A stretch of 64,000 nt of DNA from Gracilimonas sp. Its GTDB lineage: Bacteria; Bacteroidota; Rhodothermia; Balneolales; Balneolaceae. The stretch lies in assembly GCF_014762685.1 (NCBI RefSeq), contig NZ_JABURM010000006.1, forward strand, positions 484,384-548,383, written 5' to 3'. The position numbers and the translations under genes were made by a program. The notes beneath the pieces are model-generated. The model was not told where the DNA came from and did no database searches. It was given only the letters and a program-made list of their open reading frames with translations. Below, piece by piece: positions 27,141 to 36,685 of the stretch (position 1 is the first letter of the stretch; every line of letters begins with the position of its first letter).

Positions 27141-28361
27141 TTAATTTATGGAATCAAGGACTCTTTTCACCACACCATCCATCGCCCCGCCATCTATCCA
27201 ACGGGCCACAATCACCAGGTCATTTTCCTGATCCACATATACCATATTGGTTCCGGCGCCAAGATGAAAGAAAGCTGATGTTGGAGCACTTGGCAATCGA
27301 TCTTTATTGACATTCAAAAACCAGTTCATGAAACCGTAATTGGTGTTGGCCTCGGTGGGTGTTTGGGCCATTTTATTCCATTCTTCGGAGATGATCTGCT
27401 CGTCTTTCCACTTACCGTTTCTTAAGGTCAGCAAACCAAATCGGGCTTGGTCTCGTGCACTGATGAACATCCCTCCGCCCCAATGTCCGCCACCGCTTAC
27501 CGCCTGCATTTGTTGTCCGTCAATGATGACCCACGAGTTTTCATAACCCATCCATTGCCAGGTTGGTGAGGCTCCGATCTTATCCATCACTTCTTCACGA
27601 AGCACTTTGGGGAGTGGCTCCCGCAAAACATTCATGGCGGCTAAAGCCAGCAGGTTTACACGAGTATCATTGTATTCAAACACAGAACCCGGTTCATGTC
27701 GCTCCCGGGTCATCCACTCAGAACGATCTCCGGAAGGGCGATCGGCCCAATCCGGCTTCCCCCATAATGTGCCTTCCCAGTCAGAAGTTTGGCGGAGCAG
27801 ATGATTCCAGGTGATCTTTGAATTGTGTTCACCCTTGAATGGCTCAAATACTTTGGGTTCTTTGAATTCATCGGCTTTGTTCTGGTTGTTATCCCATTCC
27901 ATGAAATAGATGGGCGCCATGTATTGATCCACCTTTTCATTTACATCCCGGATCAATCCACGGTCAAAGGCAATTCCAACCGTTGTAGAGAGAAAGCTTT
28001 TGGTCACGCTGTGGGTCATGTCCACCCGAAAAGGCTCTCCCCATTCGGCTACTATATATCCGTTTTTGATAATAATTCCGGTTTGCTCACCGCGATCTTT
28101 AAAAGGGCCGATTCCATCTCCAAACGGTTCGCGTCCAAACGTACCATAGTGATTTTCTTCCATGCTGCGGGGATTATCGGTTTCATTATCCTGAGCAAAT
28201 TGAATGGCTTCCTGAATTTTATCGGCACTCAGGCTGAGTTCTTCGGGAGATCGTTTCTCCCAGTCACCCCAGCTTCCGGGGTAGTAGGTTTGAGCCCAAG
28301 CCGTTGAGCTGAAAATGACAAGTAGAAAAGTGGCAGTAAATAAGCGATGTAATCGATACAT
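27141..28361 (-). CDS. Exported serine hydrolase (beta-lactamase fold)
   Basis: 406 residues with a Sec signal ending SSTAWAQTYY. The nucleophile motif is MTHSVTKSFLSTTVG (SxxK). Later segments FEYNDTRVNLLALAAM (YxN, as Y-N-D) and HLGAGTNMVYVDQ occupy the other beta-lactamase-fold positions. The family includes 6-aminohexanoate-dimer hydrolase-like and esterase-like proteins; the substrate is unknown. It is 6 bp after the PqqB-like gene, so almost certainly co-transcribed with it. Confidence 0.85.
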   Translation of the reverse strand: MYRLHRLFTATFLLVIFSSTAWAQTYYPGSWGDWEKRSPEELSLSADKIQEAIQFAQDNETDNPRSMEENHYGTFGREPFGDGIGPFKDRGEQTGIIIKNGYIVAEWGEPFRVDMTHSVTKSFLSTTVGIAFDRGLIRDVNEKVDQYMAPIYFMEWDNNQNKADEFKEPKVFEPFKGEHNSKITWNHLLRQTSDWEGTLWGKPDWADRPSGDRSEWMTRERHEPGSVFEYNDTRVNLLALAAMNVLREPLPKVLREEVMDKIGASPTWQWMGYENSWVIIDGQQMQAVSGGGHWGGGMFISARDQARFGLLTLRNGKWKDEQIISEEWNKMAQTPTEANTNYGFMNWFLNVNKDRLPSAPTSAFFHLGAGTNMVYVDQENDLVIVARWIDGGAMDGVVKRVLDSIN

Positions 28362-28367
28362 AATGAA

Positions 28368-29303
28368 TTAATTTAATGGAATGATTTGCCCTTCTGAGGC
28401 CACCTGAAATCCAAGATTTTCAACTTCCCTGCGCTCAGGACCATCTAAAATCAATGGATTGGTATGATTAAAATGAAGAAACATAATTTTTTCCTTTTCT
28501 GAAGCAGGAAGATTGTTAAAAAGTTTAATGCTTTCCTCAACGTATGGATGGGGAATCTCACTCATATCGCGACCGGGCAATTCATTTGCATCATAGAAAG
28601 TACCATCCAATAAAGCTACATCAACTTTTGAGACTTCTTCAATGATATCCCTTTCCCAAACATGCCATTTATTGATATCAGGGATGAAAAGGATAGACGT
28701 GTTTTCAGAATTTATACGATATCCAACAGTCTCAGAATATTCATCCCGATGAGGAACCCGAAAAGGGGTTACCAAGATATTTGGGCTGATTTGGATGGTT
28801 GAATCGGCTTTTTGCTGTTGGAGATCAATGTTATTCATACTTACCAATTGACTCCACGGACCGTTTTTTTTAAGGTATGATTTCATCCTCGGCATTGTAT
28901 ATACCGGAACACCGGAGGCTCCCATCACTTCATGCCCCAAATACATTAAGCCGGTATAATGCCCGATATGAGCGTGAGTCAAGAAGATCCCGGAAAGATC
29001 ATCAATCGCAGAAGTGGATTTAAGCTGATGAAGCTGATACGTGAAATCGGGCGTGGCTTCAAACATCCAGTTTTGTCCGGTGGTTTGATCCGAGAGGCCT
29101 AAACTGACAACATGCCGTTTTTCAACCCTGCCATCCCAATATTGCTTGCAATGTTCTTTTTCACAATCGGCCTGGGGAAAGCCGGCATCCTGGGCAATGC
29201 CTAATACTGTGATGAATTGTTGTGAGGTTTTATCACTTTCCAAAGCAGGCTTCTCGGAGCATCCCGTAAAAAAAAGAAATAGTATGAACAGGTATTTAAA
29301 CAT
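28368..29303 (-). CDS. PqqB-like metallo-beta-lactamase-fold lipoprotein
   Basis: 311 residues from ATG 29303; a TTG 15 bp upstream is less likely. The signal ends FLFFTGCSEK, a lipobox. The MBL metal motif reads LTHAHIGHYTGL, HxHxGH in place of HxHxDH. Further ligands appear in PFRVPHRDEYSETVGY, ALLDGTFYDANELP and FLHFNHTNP. The fold resembles PqqB-type hydrolases, but no other pqq gene is here and the reaction is unknown. It heads the pair with the serine hydrolase gene. Confidence 0.78.
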   Translation of the reverse strand: MFKYLFILFLFFTGCSEKPALESDKTSQQFITVLGIAQDAGFPQADCEKEHCKQYWDGRVEKRHVVSLGLSDQTTGQNWMFEATPDFTYQLHQLKSTSAIDDLSGIFLTHAHIGHYTGLMYLGHEVMGASGVPVYTMPRMKSYLKKNGPWSQLVSMNNIDLQQQKADSTIQISPNILVTPFRVPHRDEYSETVGYRINSENTSILFIPDINKWHVWERDIIEEVSKVDVALLDGTFYDANELPGRDMSEIPHPYVEESIKLFNNLPASEKEKIMFLHFNHTNPLILDGPERREVENLGFQVASEGQIIPLN

Positions 29304-29415
29304 GTTGGAAAGAAGCAAAAACGAAGGTTAATTCAAAAACCTTAAAGGTTTCAAAAATTATTATTACAATCAGGCATTCAACTTTGTAAAATTTCGGGTT
29401 TTAATATCTAATCAT

Positions 29416-30579
29416 TTGATCTTGTTAAGTACAAAACAGTATATAGTATTCTCTTTTGTCGTGGGTGTTTTTATTTGGATGATTCCCCTCCAATCCGAAG
29501 CTCAAAACACCTATAAAGCGGAAGAAGAATTACGTATTGGTACTATTGATGGAGAGTTTGAATATATATTTGCGCGAATTTCTGATCTTGCATTAGGTGC
29601 TGACGGAACTATTTTTGTGACTGATTCCCCGGCAGGAGACCCTGTGGTTAGATTATTTGACGAGAATGGCTCTTTCATAAAATATGTTGGTAGGGATGGT
29701 CGGGGTCCCGGAGAATATGGCAGGATTGGAGGAATAGGGTCTTTTCCGGATGGAAGATTGGCCATTTGGGATATAGGCAATCAGCGAATTAACGTGTATG
29801 AACCAAATGGGGATTTTGCAGAAAGTTTTTTGGTAACTTCAGGCTTGCACTCATCTTACAAAACTTTTGAAGTGGATCATGAAGGTAATTTTTATTTAAA
29901 GGTCATGTTCTTTGATCGTAATAACCCACAAAGTAATATGAATCCCCCGAAAGCCTGGTATAAAATTTCGCCTACCGGAGAGCTGGTTGATACTCTACAT
30001 GTACCTCAGGGTGAAGAAGACTATCCTCAATCTTTTGTGATTTTTACAGATGCAGGAGCCGGTTATCCTTTTAATACACAGATGTTGGAGAATTTTAGTT
30101 CAAGCGGCCATGTCATTACGGCTGTAAATAATCAGTATGAAATTGTTTTGCATAAAGAGGACGGGCCGGTACTAATTCAGCGAGAATATTCTCCATTAGA
30201 AGTGACTTCTGAAGAAGAAGAACAATGGGAAAATTTTAAAAAAAGATTTACTTCAGGCGGATATAATATTGAGTCTTCTATTCCGGATAAAAAACCACCA
30301 TTTAAAGAATTGTTAACGGATTCGCAGGGAAGAATATGGGTTTGGAGATATACAAAAGCCCAACCGGTAGATGGAGGGATATTCTCTTCAAGAATTCAAG
30401 TATGGGAGCCTCCTGTATTTGATGTTTTCAACCCGGATGGTTCTTTTTATGGAAATGTCACATTGCCAATGGGAGCGGTATTTTTAGAGGCAAAGGATGA
30501 CAAGGTGTGGGCGGTTTTTACGGATGAAGATAAAACTGAATATGTGGTTCGGTATAAATTGGTCCTAAAAAATCAATAG
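29416..30579 (+). CDS. Exported 6-bladed beta-propeller protein
   Basis: 387 residues from TTG 29416 (TTG 29422 is the alternative; no ATG is suitably placed). A signal segment ends PLQSEAQ. NHL/6-bladed propeller repeats follow: ISDLALGADGTIFVTD, VVRLFDENGSFIKYVGRDG, GPGEYGRIGGIGSFPDGRLAIWD and FDVFNPDGSFYGNV. Many such lipoproteins and exported proteins occur in Bacteroidota without known function. The 93-bp gap upstream, shared with the divergent MBL gene, holds the palindrome AAACCTT-A-AAGGTTT (29337-29351). Confidence 0.8.
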   Translation: MILLSTKQYIVFSFVVGVFIWMIPLQSEAQNTYKAEEELRIGTIDGEFEYIFARISDLALGADGTIFVTDSPAGDPVVRLFDENGSFIKYVGRDGRGPGEYGRIGGIGSFPDGRLAIWDIGNQRINVYEPNGDFAESFLVTSGLHSSYKTFEVDHEGNFYLKVMFFDRNNPQSNMNPPKAWYKISPTGELVDTLHVPQGEEDYPQSFVIFTDAGAGYPFNTQMLENFSSSGHVITAVNNQYEIVLHKEDGPVLIQREYSPLEVTSEEEEQWENFKKRFTSGGYNIESSIPDKKPPFKELLTDSQGRIWVWRYTKAQPVDGGIFSSRIQVWEPPVFDVFNPDGSFYGNVTLPMGAVFLEAKDDKVWAVFTDEDKTEYVVRYKLVLKNQ

Positions 30580-30671
30580 TTAATCGAGTATAGAGACAGG
30601 TTACAGTTTTCAGGAATTATTACTACACTTCCTCAATCATAATTTTTGAAAATAGAGATCAGTAAAGAAGA

Positions 30672-31664
30672 ATGAAAAATTTGATACGCCTGTCTGTAGT
30701 TGCCTTAGTACTCTTTAGCGCTTGTTCAGAAAAAAATACAAAAACGAATAATGAAGATTCGGTTGATCAGGTCGAATGGACCGAAGTGGACAGCATTGAT
30801 GTAGAAGCATTCAACAGTGATTTGGAGCCGGGCAAGTTAACCATGGATGTTGGAATATATTTTCCATCCAACTTTGATGATTCTTTTGAGAAAGTAACCT
30901 TAAACCGGATGATGGAGGGTTTAGAAGTTGCAAAAGAAATCTACGAGCCCACCGGTGTTCAGATAAATTTATTATGGGTGAAAACAGGGGAAGTCAATCC
31001 CAAGTATTTTGCCATTCAAGCCAATGAAGTGCCGGGTATTCCCAATACCGGATACACTAATTTATATGAGCACAGCTACCGAAATCCGGCTAAACTAACC
31101 GAAGAAACCAAACAAGCATTTGAAAGCATCATAGAACCGGCGCCAAATAATGACCGAACCATTTACCTGGTGGCATTACAAGATGTCTTCTATCCATTTT
31201 TGACGGTATCGGAAGGAAGAAACTGGATGATGAAAACAGTACGAACCGGCGGACTTTCATTTCCCACCTATTCCTATCCCGGCACCATCCCGAAAGAACA
31301 CCGAGGGGTTATTACAATCACCAACCTGGACCGCCCGGATCGGTTCAGAAGAACCATAGCACATGAAATTGGGCATAAAGCCATCAACGTAAGTCACGAG
31401 TACAAGGATATCAGCCCGCAGCACGAAGTATATGCCGAAGGCGGTTTGATGGTATATGGTCAGGGCGAGGAAATTTTATCCGGAGAAGAAGGCCGCTGGC
31501 ATGTAGAGCGTTTGCATTTATCGCCATTTCTGTATCGAATGAATGAAGATGGAAGTAAGGAGTGGAATTCTGACTATGAAGAAAACGGCCACTATTATGA
31601 TCCCATTTATGGCGAATATGTCATACACTTCGAGGGCGTTCCACCGATTGATGAAGATTGGTAA
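30672..31664 (+). CDS. Lipoprotein with HExxH zinc motif, putative metalloprotease
   Basis: 330 residues. The lipobox is LVLFSACSEK (Cys near 18). The zinc motif is TIAHEIGHKAINVSHEY: HExxH with a further His seven residues on, one more than in a standard metzincin. GGLMVYGQG 35 residues later could be the Met-turn. Before this is an alpha/beta region typical of metalloprotease N-lobes (about 55-210). I do not recognise a named family. It follows the beta-propeller gene by 92 bp on the same strand. Confidence 0.6.
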   Translation: MKNLIRLSVVALVLFSACSEKNTKTNNEDSVDQVEWTEVDSIDVEAFNSDLEPGKLTMDVGIYFPSNFDDSFEKVTLNRMMEGLEVAKEIYEPTGVQINLLWVKTGEVNPKYFAIQANEVPGIPNTGYTNLYEHSYRNPAKLTEETKQAFESIIEPAPNNDRTIYLVALQDVFYPFLTVSEGRNWMMKTVRTGGLSFPTYSYPGTIPKEHRGVITITNLDRPDRFRRTIAHEIGHKAINVSHEYKDISPQHEVYAEGGLMVYGQGEEILSGEEGRWHVERLHLSPFLYRMNEDGSKEWNSDYEENGHYYDPIYGEYVIHFEGVPPIDEDW

Positions 31665-31706
31665 AAATCTCTTTTGCTGATTTTTAAAATTTTAAAACTA
31701 AGAGAA

Positions 31707-32051
31707 ATGCTTCTATCCGCACTTGTATTAATTACCGCCTTTTTACTGAACCTGTTCTTGCCCTGGTGGAGCATTGCTATTCCCGGATTGATCTTTGGTT
31801 ATTGGTTTAATCAAAAGGCTCTTGCTTCTTTTGGTTGGGGGTTTTTGGCCGTATTCCTGCTTTGGGGAGGACAGGCGCTGTATATTCATTTTGCTAATGA
31901 TGGGATTCTTTCTACCCGCATCGCTGAAATGTTGTCTGTCGGTTCGCCATTATTAGTTGTTTTGATCACCGGAATTATTGGAGGGTTGGTAAGTGGGCTG
32001 GCTACTGTGACGGGATCTTTGGTGAAGGAGACTCCGAGGAAGTTTAGTTGA
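31707..32051 (+). CDS. Small integral membrane protein, unknown function
   Basis: 114 residues from ATG 31707; a TTG 33 bp upstream only adds a basic leader. It has three to four hydrophobic segments (about 2-20, 25-40, 45-65, 80-105) and glycine-rich helices (ITGIIGGLVSGLATVTGSL). No family was recognised. It is 42 bp downstream of the metalloprotease-like gene. Its TGA (32049-32051) directly abuts an inverted repeat. Confidence 0.65.
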   Translation: MLLSALVLITAFLLNLFLPWWSIAIPGLIFGYWFNQKALASFGWGFLAVFLLWGGQALYIHFANDGILSTRIAEMLSVGSPLLVVLITGIIGGLVSGLATVTGSLVKETPRKFS

Positions 32052-32058
32052 GGGTTTG

Positions 32059-32143
32059 AATCGCAGATTAAGGGGATTACGGGATTTCACGGATTCCATT
32101 GACGATCCGCGTTCATCTTTGAATCCGCGTAATCTGCGATTCA
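32059..32143. repeat. ORF-less inverted repeat of the CGCAGATTA family
   Basis: GAATCGCAGATTA (32059-32071) and its exact inverse TAATCTGCGATTC (32131-32143) enclose 59 nt, and outer GGGTTT/AAAACCC bases extend the pairing. The core CGCAGATTA also occurs twice in the left arm of the GxxExxY cassette (36636-36644 and 36663-36671). It may be an empty or decayed version of that element. Confidence 0.65.
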
Positions 32144-32200
32144 AAACCCAATGTTAATAGCGAAACTTCCTCAAAGATTCACAAATATTACAATCAAAAA

Positions 32201-32231
32201 TTGAATCCAATCTTCCCACTCCTTATCTTAG
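32201..32231 (+). promoter_or_regulatory. Candidate Bacteroidota-type promoter for carAB
   Basis: TTG at 32201-32203, a 20-nt spacer and TATCTTAG at 32224-32231 match the -33 TTTG / -7 TAnnTTTG pattern with one deviation in the -7 box. It would give a leader of roughly 365 nt before carA. Confidence 0.35.
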
Positions 32232-32360
32232 ACAAACTTCAAAAAAGCTCATACCAAAATTAACGATTTAGCAATCCATAGATTTGAAGCATTGTCGGCG
32301 CACACCCAAAAATGGAGGTCGTGCGATTGATGGCATTATTATTTGCCCATATCACTTTTC

Positions 32361-32395
32361 AAATCCGACGCGGTTTCCGTAGTCGGATTTTTTTT
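32361..32395 (+). terminator. Intrinsic terminator/attenuator in the carAB leader
   Basis: AATCCGAC (32362-32369) pairs with GTCGGATT (32382-32389). The inner CGG/CCG extends the stem, and eight T residues run from 32388 to 32395. It is a strong Rho-independent terminator shape placed 208 bp upstream of carA on the coding strand. As no gene ends just before it, attenuation of carAB is the simplest reading. Confidence 0.7.
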
Positions 32396-32419
32396 GAGCT
32401 AAAAAATCTATTTCTGCCT

Positions 32420-32444
32420 GGTTATGACGCTCTGCGTCGTAACC
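32420..32444. repeat. 11-bp hairpin with TCT loop (REP-like)
   Basis: GGTTATGACGC-TCT-GCGTCGTAACC forms an 11-bp stem with one U-G pair. It follows the terminator by 25 bp. The core ACGCTCTGCGT is a palindrome of the kind found in dispersed repeats. It could also act as an alternative fold of the carAB leader. Confidence 0.6.
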
Positions 32445-32602
32445 AACCCACTCCAACGCAGAACGTATTGAGCAAGGCCAAGAGTTTACCCGTTTGGGAG
32501 GGGATCAAGGTGTGGGTAAAGGTAACCAAGGCCCGGCCTGTCCTTTGCAATCCAGATTTTCATCAACAACCAATTTCACCAATCCAGAACTATATTTAAT
32601 CC

Positions 32603-33700
32603 ATGTCACTAAACGAAAGAAAAAAAGCCATACTTGCACTCTCTGACGGAACCGTAGTTCACGGGAAGGCCGTTGGCCATGAAGGTATCACCGGCGGTGA
32701 GCTGTGTTTTAACACCAGCATGACCGGCTATCAGGAGATCTTCACTGATCCCAGTTACTACGGTCAGCTGATGATGATGACCTATCCACACATAGGAAAC
32801 TATGGAACCCAGCCACGCGATGATGAAGCTCGAAAAGTGATGGTGGCCGGTATTATCTGCCGGGCTTTCTCTCACGAATACAGTAACACCATGGCGGATC
32901 GCAGTCTTCAGGAATACCTGGAAGACAATGAGATCACAGGAATTTCAGGTATTGATACCCGTAAACTTGTTCGTCATGTTCGTGAGAAAGGGGTAATGAA
33001 TGCCGTCATTTCCAGCACCGAAATGGATGAAAAGAAGCTTATTCAAATGGCTAAGGACTGGGAAGATATGGAAGGCCTTGAATTGGCTACTAAAGTCACT
33101 CGTTCCGAAGCCCAAACCGTGAATGGCAAAGATGAATTCAGAGTTGCCGCTTTCGATTATGGCATCAAGCAAAACATCATTAACAATTTAAATAAGCGTG
33201 GTTGTACACTTCGGATCTTTCCGGCTAAAACAACAGTAGATGAGATCAAAGAATGGGAAGCGGATGGCTACTTTTTCAGCAACGGTCCCGGCGACCCCAC
33301 TGCAACAGCTGAGTATGCTCTTGAAGCTGTGAATTACGCGAAGGAAACCGGTAAACCGATGTTCGGTATCTGTCTCGGTCATCAATTGATGGCGCTCAGT
33401 GAGGGACTCAAAACCACCAAGATGTTTGTAGGTCATCGTGGAGCCAATCAACCCGTGAAAAATCTGCAAACCGGATTGGTGGAAATTTCAACTCAAAACC
33501 ACGGATTTGCTGTGGATGAGGATTCCATGGATGAGAAGGTGGCGGAAGTTACCCATATCAATCTGAATGATGGAACTATAGAAGGGTTGAAGTTCAAAAA
33601 TTTCCCGGGATTTTCGGTGCAATATCATCCCGAAGCGTCTCCCGGCCCGCACGACTCAGCGTATCTGTTCGATCAGTTCATAGATATGATGAAAAAATGA
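32603..33700 (+). CDS. carA: Carbamoyl-phosphate synthase, small (glutaminase) subunit
   Basis: 365 residues. CarA hydrolyses glutamine and passes ammonia to CarB for arginine and pyrimidine synthesis. The N-terminal CPSase domain has FNTSMTGYQEIFTDPSY and GIDTRKLVRHVREKG. The class I amidotransferase domain has the nucleophile Cys257 (FGICLGHQLM), with His342 and Glu344 (VQYHPEASPGP). The ATG has no strong ribosome binding site. carB follows after 78 bp that consist mainly of dispersed-repeat words. A terminator-bearing leader precedes it. Confidence 0.97.
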   Translation: MSLNERKKAILALSDGTVVHGKAVGHEGITGGELCFNTSMTGYQEIFTDPSYYGQLMMMTYPHIGNYGTQPRDDEARKVMVAGIICRAFSHEYSNTMADRSLQEYLEDNEITGISGIDTRKLVRHVREKGVMNAVISSTEMDEKKLIQMAKDWEDMEGLELATKVTRSEAQTVNGKDEFRVAAFDYGIKQNIINNLNKRGCTLRIFPAKTTVDEIKEWEADGYFFSNGPGDPTATAEYALEAVNYAKETGKPMFGICLGHQLMALSEGLKTTKMFVGHRGANQPVKNLQTGLVEISTQNHGFAVDEDSMDEKVAEVTHINLNDGTIEGLKFKNFPGFSVQYHPEASPGPHDSAYLFDQFIDMMKK

Positions 33701-33771
33701 ACATCGAACAAGGAACATTCAACTTCCAACATTGAACTAACTCATTTCACTAATAACAAATAACCATTAAC
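33699..33771 (+). repeat. Two dispersed word-repeats filling the carA-carB gap
   Basis: 33699-33737 starts inside the carA stop codon (GAACATCGAACAAGG...) and matches 61595-61633 inverted at 34 of 39 positions. 33751-33771 (ending AATAACCATTAAC) matches, inverted, the word at 49674-49694 with one or two mismatches. Together they take up nearly the whole spacer. Confidence 0.75.
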
Positions 33772-33778
33772 AAAACCC

Positions 33779-36607
33779 ATGCCCAGACGCGACGACATAC
33801 ATAAAATTTTGATCATTGGTTCAGGACCCATTGTAATTGGCCAGGCCTGTGAGTTTGACTACTCCGGTTCTCAAGCCTGCCGCTCTTTGCAGGAAGAGGG
33901 ATATGAAATTGTGCTCATCAATTCGAATCCGGCTACCATCATGACGGATCCGATCATGGCTGATGCCATATATATGCTGCCAATGACCACCGATTCCATC
34001 CGGGAAATTGTGGCCAAAGAAAAACCCGACGCTGTACTCCCAACCATGGGCGGTCAAACCGGATTGAATCTTTGCCGTGATCTTGAAAAAGAAAACTTCT
34101 GGAAGGATAACGACATCCAAATTATTGGAGTGGATATTGATGCAGTCGAACTGACCGAGGACCGCCAGTTGTTTAGGGATAAAATGGAAGAAATTGGTAT
34201 TGAACAGTGTAAAAGTCGTACCGCACAATCATTACTGGATGCCAAAGAGATCAAAGAAGAATTGGGAGGACTCCCGATCGTTATCCGTCCTTCCTTTACA
34301 ATGGGTGGGGCCGGTGGCGGCATCGTTTGGAATGAAGATGAATTTGAGCGAAAAGTACTGCGTGGATTGGAAATGAGCCCCGTTCATCAGGTGCTGATCG
34401 AAGAATCCATTTTTGGGTGGAAGGAATACGAGCTAGAACTTTTACGTGATGCCAACGACAATGTGATCATCATATGCTCCATCGAAAACATGGATCCGAT
34501 GGGTGTTCACACCGGGGATTCTGTAACTGTGGCACCAACCCAGACGCTCAGCGACAAGCAGCTCCAGAATATGCGGGATGCCGCCATCAAGATGATGCGC
34601 AGTATTGGAACCTTTGCGGGTGGCTGTAATGTGCAATTTGCAATGGAGCCGGGTTCGGATCGCTTGGTTGCCATCGAGATCAATCCGCGGGTAAGTCGCT
34701 CCTCGGCACTGGCGTCGAAAGCTACCGGATATCCGATCGCAAAAGTAGCAACGAAGCTGGCGGTGGGCTACACACTGGATGAACTTAAGAATCAGATCAC
34801 CGGAACTACATCAGCCTGTTTTGAGCCAAGTATAGACTATGTAGTTTGCAAAATTCCCCGCTTCAACTTCGACAAATTTCCTGGGGTGGATGAAGAGCTT
34901 TCCACCCAAATGAAAGCGGTAGGTGAGGTAATGTCGATCGGACGAAATTTCCCGGAAGCGCTTAATAAAGCCTGGCAATCACTGGAAGTGGGACGCGATG
35001 GATTGGGAGCCGACGGTTACGAGGAATTCGATCGAAAAACGGTCCGTGAGCGCCTGCTCAAACCCTACTGGGATCGTTCGATGCAGATTCGGAATGCCTT
35101 CAAAATGGGAGCATCCGTTGAGGAAATAGCGGATATCACCAAAGTAGATCCCTGGTTTTTGCAGCAGATACGCTATATGGTCTCGCTTGAAAATCGCACC
35201 GAAGGACAGACGCTGAAAGAGATTTCCAAAGATGATTTCTTTGAGTTAAAACAAGCCGGTTTTTCCGATTCCCAGATAGCCTACCTGTTAAGTAAAAGCG
35301 GCGAGAAATTAGATGACAAGAAAGTTCGGGATCGGCGTAAAGAGTTGAATATCATCCCTTCATTTAAAATGGTAGATACCTGTGCAGCAGAATTCCCGGC
35401 GCAAACGCCCTACTACTACTCTGCTTATGAAGGAGAAAATGAAAGTGAGGTTACTGATAAGAGAAAAGTGCTGATCTTGGGAAGTGGCCCGAATCGAATC
35501 GGACAGGGAATCGAATTCGATTATTCCTGTACACACGCTGTACTGGCAGCCAAAGAAATGGGTTATGAAGCCATAATGGTGAATTGTAATCCTGAAACGG
35601 TTTCTACAGACTTTGACTTTGCTGACAAGCTCTACTTTGAGCCGGTATACTGGGAACGAGTGCTGGATATCATTGACCATGAAAAACCGGAAGGGGTGAT
35701 CCTTCAGGTGGGTGGTCAGACAGCCCTCAAACTAGGAAAACGTTTCGTTGAAGAAGGAATTAAAATTTTCGGAACTGCTTTTGAGATGATCGACTTTGCC
35801 GAAGACCGTGGGGAGTTCTCTAATTTCCTGAAGAAACTCGATATTCCATTCCCGGAATATGGCACGGCAAGGGAAGTTGAGGAAGCCATAAAAATAGCCG
35901 GAAGAATTGGATATCCGGTACTTATTCGCCCAAGTTATGTGTTGGGTGGCCAGGGAATGCGGATTGCGGTGAAAGAAGAGGAACTGCGAAAATATGTAGC
36001 TAACATACTTAAAACCCATCCTGAAAACGCATTTTTAATTGACAAATACCTGGAACATGCCATCGAGGTGGATGTGGATTCAGTGTATGACGGCGAGCAG
36101 CTTCACATAGCAGGAATCATGCAGCATATTGAGCCGGCAGGAGTTCATTCCGGAGATTCCACTGCGGTGCTGCCTCCATATTCCCTGAGTGATGAGATCA
36201 TCAAAACCATTGAAGAATATCAGCTGAAGATCGCTGAAAATATGGAGATCCTTGGATTCCTGAATGTACAGTATGCCGTCAAAGATAATAAGGTCTATGT
36301 TCTTGAGGCCAACCCTCGAACAACTCGAACGATCCCATTTCTTGCCAAAGCCACACAGCGCCCGGAAGCCGCTATTGGTGTGAAAGTGATGCTGGGTGCT
36401 AAACTCAAAGACTTCGACCTGGAATCGAAGCTGGAAAACTGGGCTATAAAAGAGCCGGTCTTCCCATTCGATAAATTTCCGGAAGTGAAGAAAGAGCTGG
36501 GTCCCGAGATGAAATCAACGGGTGAAAGCATCTACTTCGCTAAGGACTTTAATGATGAGCACTTTAAGAAACCGTATGAGTTCAAGAGCTTGTACTTATC
36601 GAAGTAG
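33779..36607 (+). CDS. carB: Carbamoyl-phosphate synthase, large subunit lacking the MGS domain
   Basis: 942 residues against about 1,070 in E. coli. CarB makes carbamoyl phosphate from bicarbonate, ammonia and 2 ATP. Both ATP-grasp halves are present: the first with [18 protein letters not shown] and [14 protein letters not shown], the second with [18 protein letters not shown] and [12 protein letters not shown]. Each half ends with an [12 protein letters not shown] or [12 protein letters not shown] block. The protein stops 20 residues after [10 protein letters not shown], where the C-terminal MGS-like domain (the UMP/ornithine/IMP site) would begin. The short form is, from memory, usual in Bacteroidota relatives. 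Feedback by UMP or ornithine at that site would therefore be absent. Confidence 0.96.
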   Translation: MPRRDDIHKILIIGSGPIVIGQACEFDYSGSQACRSLQEEGYEIVLINSNPATIMTDPIMADAIYMLPMTTDSIREIVAKEKPDAVLPTMGGQTGLNLCRDLEKENFWKDNDIQIIGVDIDAVELTEDRQLFRDKMEEIGIEQCKSRTAQSLLDAKEIKEELGGLPIVIRPSFTMGGAGGGIVWNEDEFERKVLRGLEMSPVHQVLIEESIFGWKEYELELLRDANDNVIIICSIENMDPMGVHTGDSVTVAPTQTLSDKQLQNMRDAAIKMMRSIGTFAGGCNVQFAMEPGSDRLVAIEINPRVSRSSALASKATGYPIAKVATKLAVGYTLDELKNQITGTTSACFEPSIDYVVCKIPRFNFDKFPGVDEELSTQMKAVGEVMSIGRNFPEALNKAWQSLEVGRDGLGADGYEEFDRKTVRERLLKPYWDRSMQIRNAFKMGASVEEIADITKVDPWFLQQIRYMVSLENRTEGQTLKEISKDDFFELKQAGFSDSQIAYLLSKSGEKLDDKKVRDRRKELNIIPSFKMVDTCAAEFPAQTPYYYSAYEGENESEVTDKRKVLILGSGPNRIGQGIEFDYSCTHAVLAAKEMGYEAIMVNCNPETVSTDFDFADKLYFEPVYWERVLDIIDHEKPEGVILQVGGQTALKLGKRFVEEGIKIFGTAFEMIDFAEDRGEFSNFLKKLDIPFPEYGTAREVEEAIKIAGRIGYPVLIRPSYVLGGQGMRIAVKEEELRKYVANILKTHPENAFLIDKYLEHAIEVDVDSVYDGEQLHIAGIMQHIEPAGVHSGDSTAVLPPYSLSDEIIKTIEEYQLKIAENMEILGFLNVQYAVKDNKVYVLEANPRTTRTIPFLAKATQRPEAAIGVKVMLGAKLKDFDLESKLENWAIKEPVFPFDKFPEVKKELGPEMKSTGESIYFAKDFNDEHFKKPYEFKSLYLSK

Positions 36608-36685
36608 AATGGGTGGTTATTGCGATCGCTGATTTCGCAGATTACACTGATTTTTTGAATGTCGCAGATTAGATTTCGAACAATC

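Larger units (their letters stand above)
32312..32599 (+). promoter_or_regulatory. carAB leader with an Arg-rich open frame over the terminator
   Basis: A 95-codon frame starts at ATG 32312, with no stop until 32597-32599, three bases before the carA ATG. Where it crosses the terminator stem it reads QIRRGFRSRI: four Arg codons within seven positions (RRGFRSR). I treat it as a possible leader ORF and not a proven protein; codons beyond about 40 look random. Arginine is a product of the carbamoyl-phosphate pathway, so ribosome position on these codons could influence terminator folding (inference). The remaining 32445-32602 shows nothing else. Confidence 0.35.
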
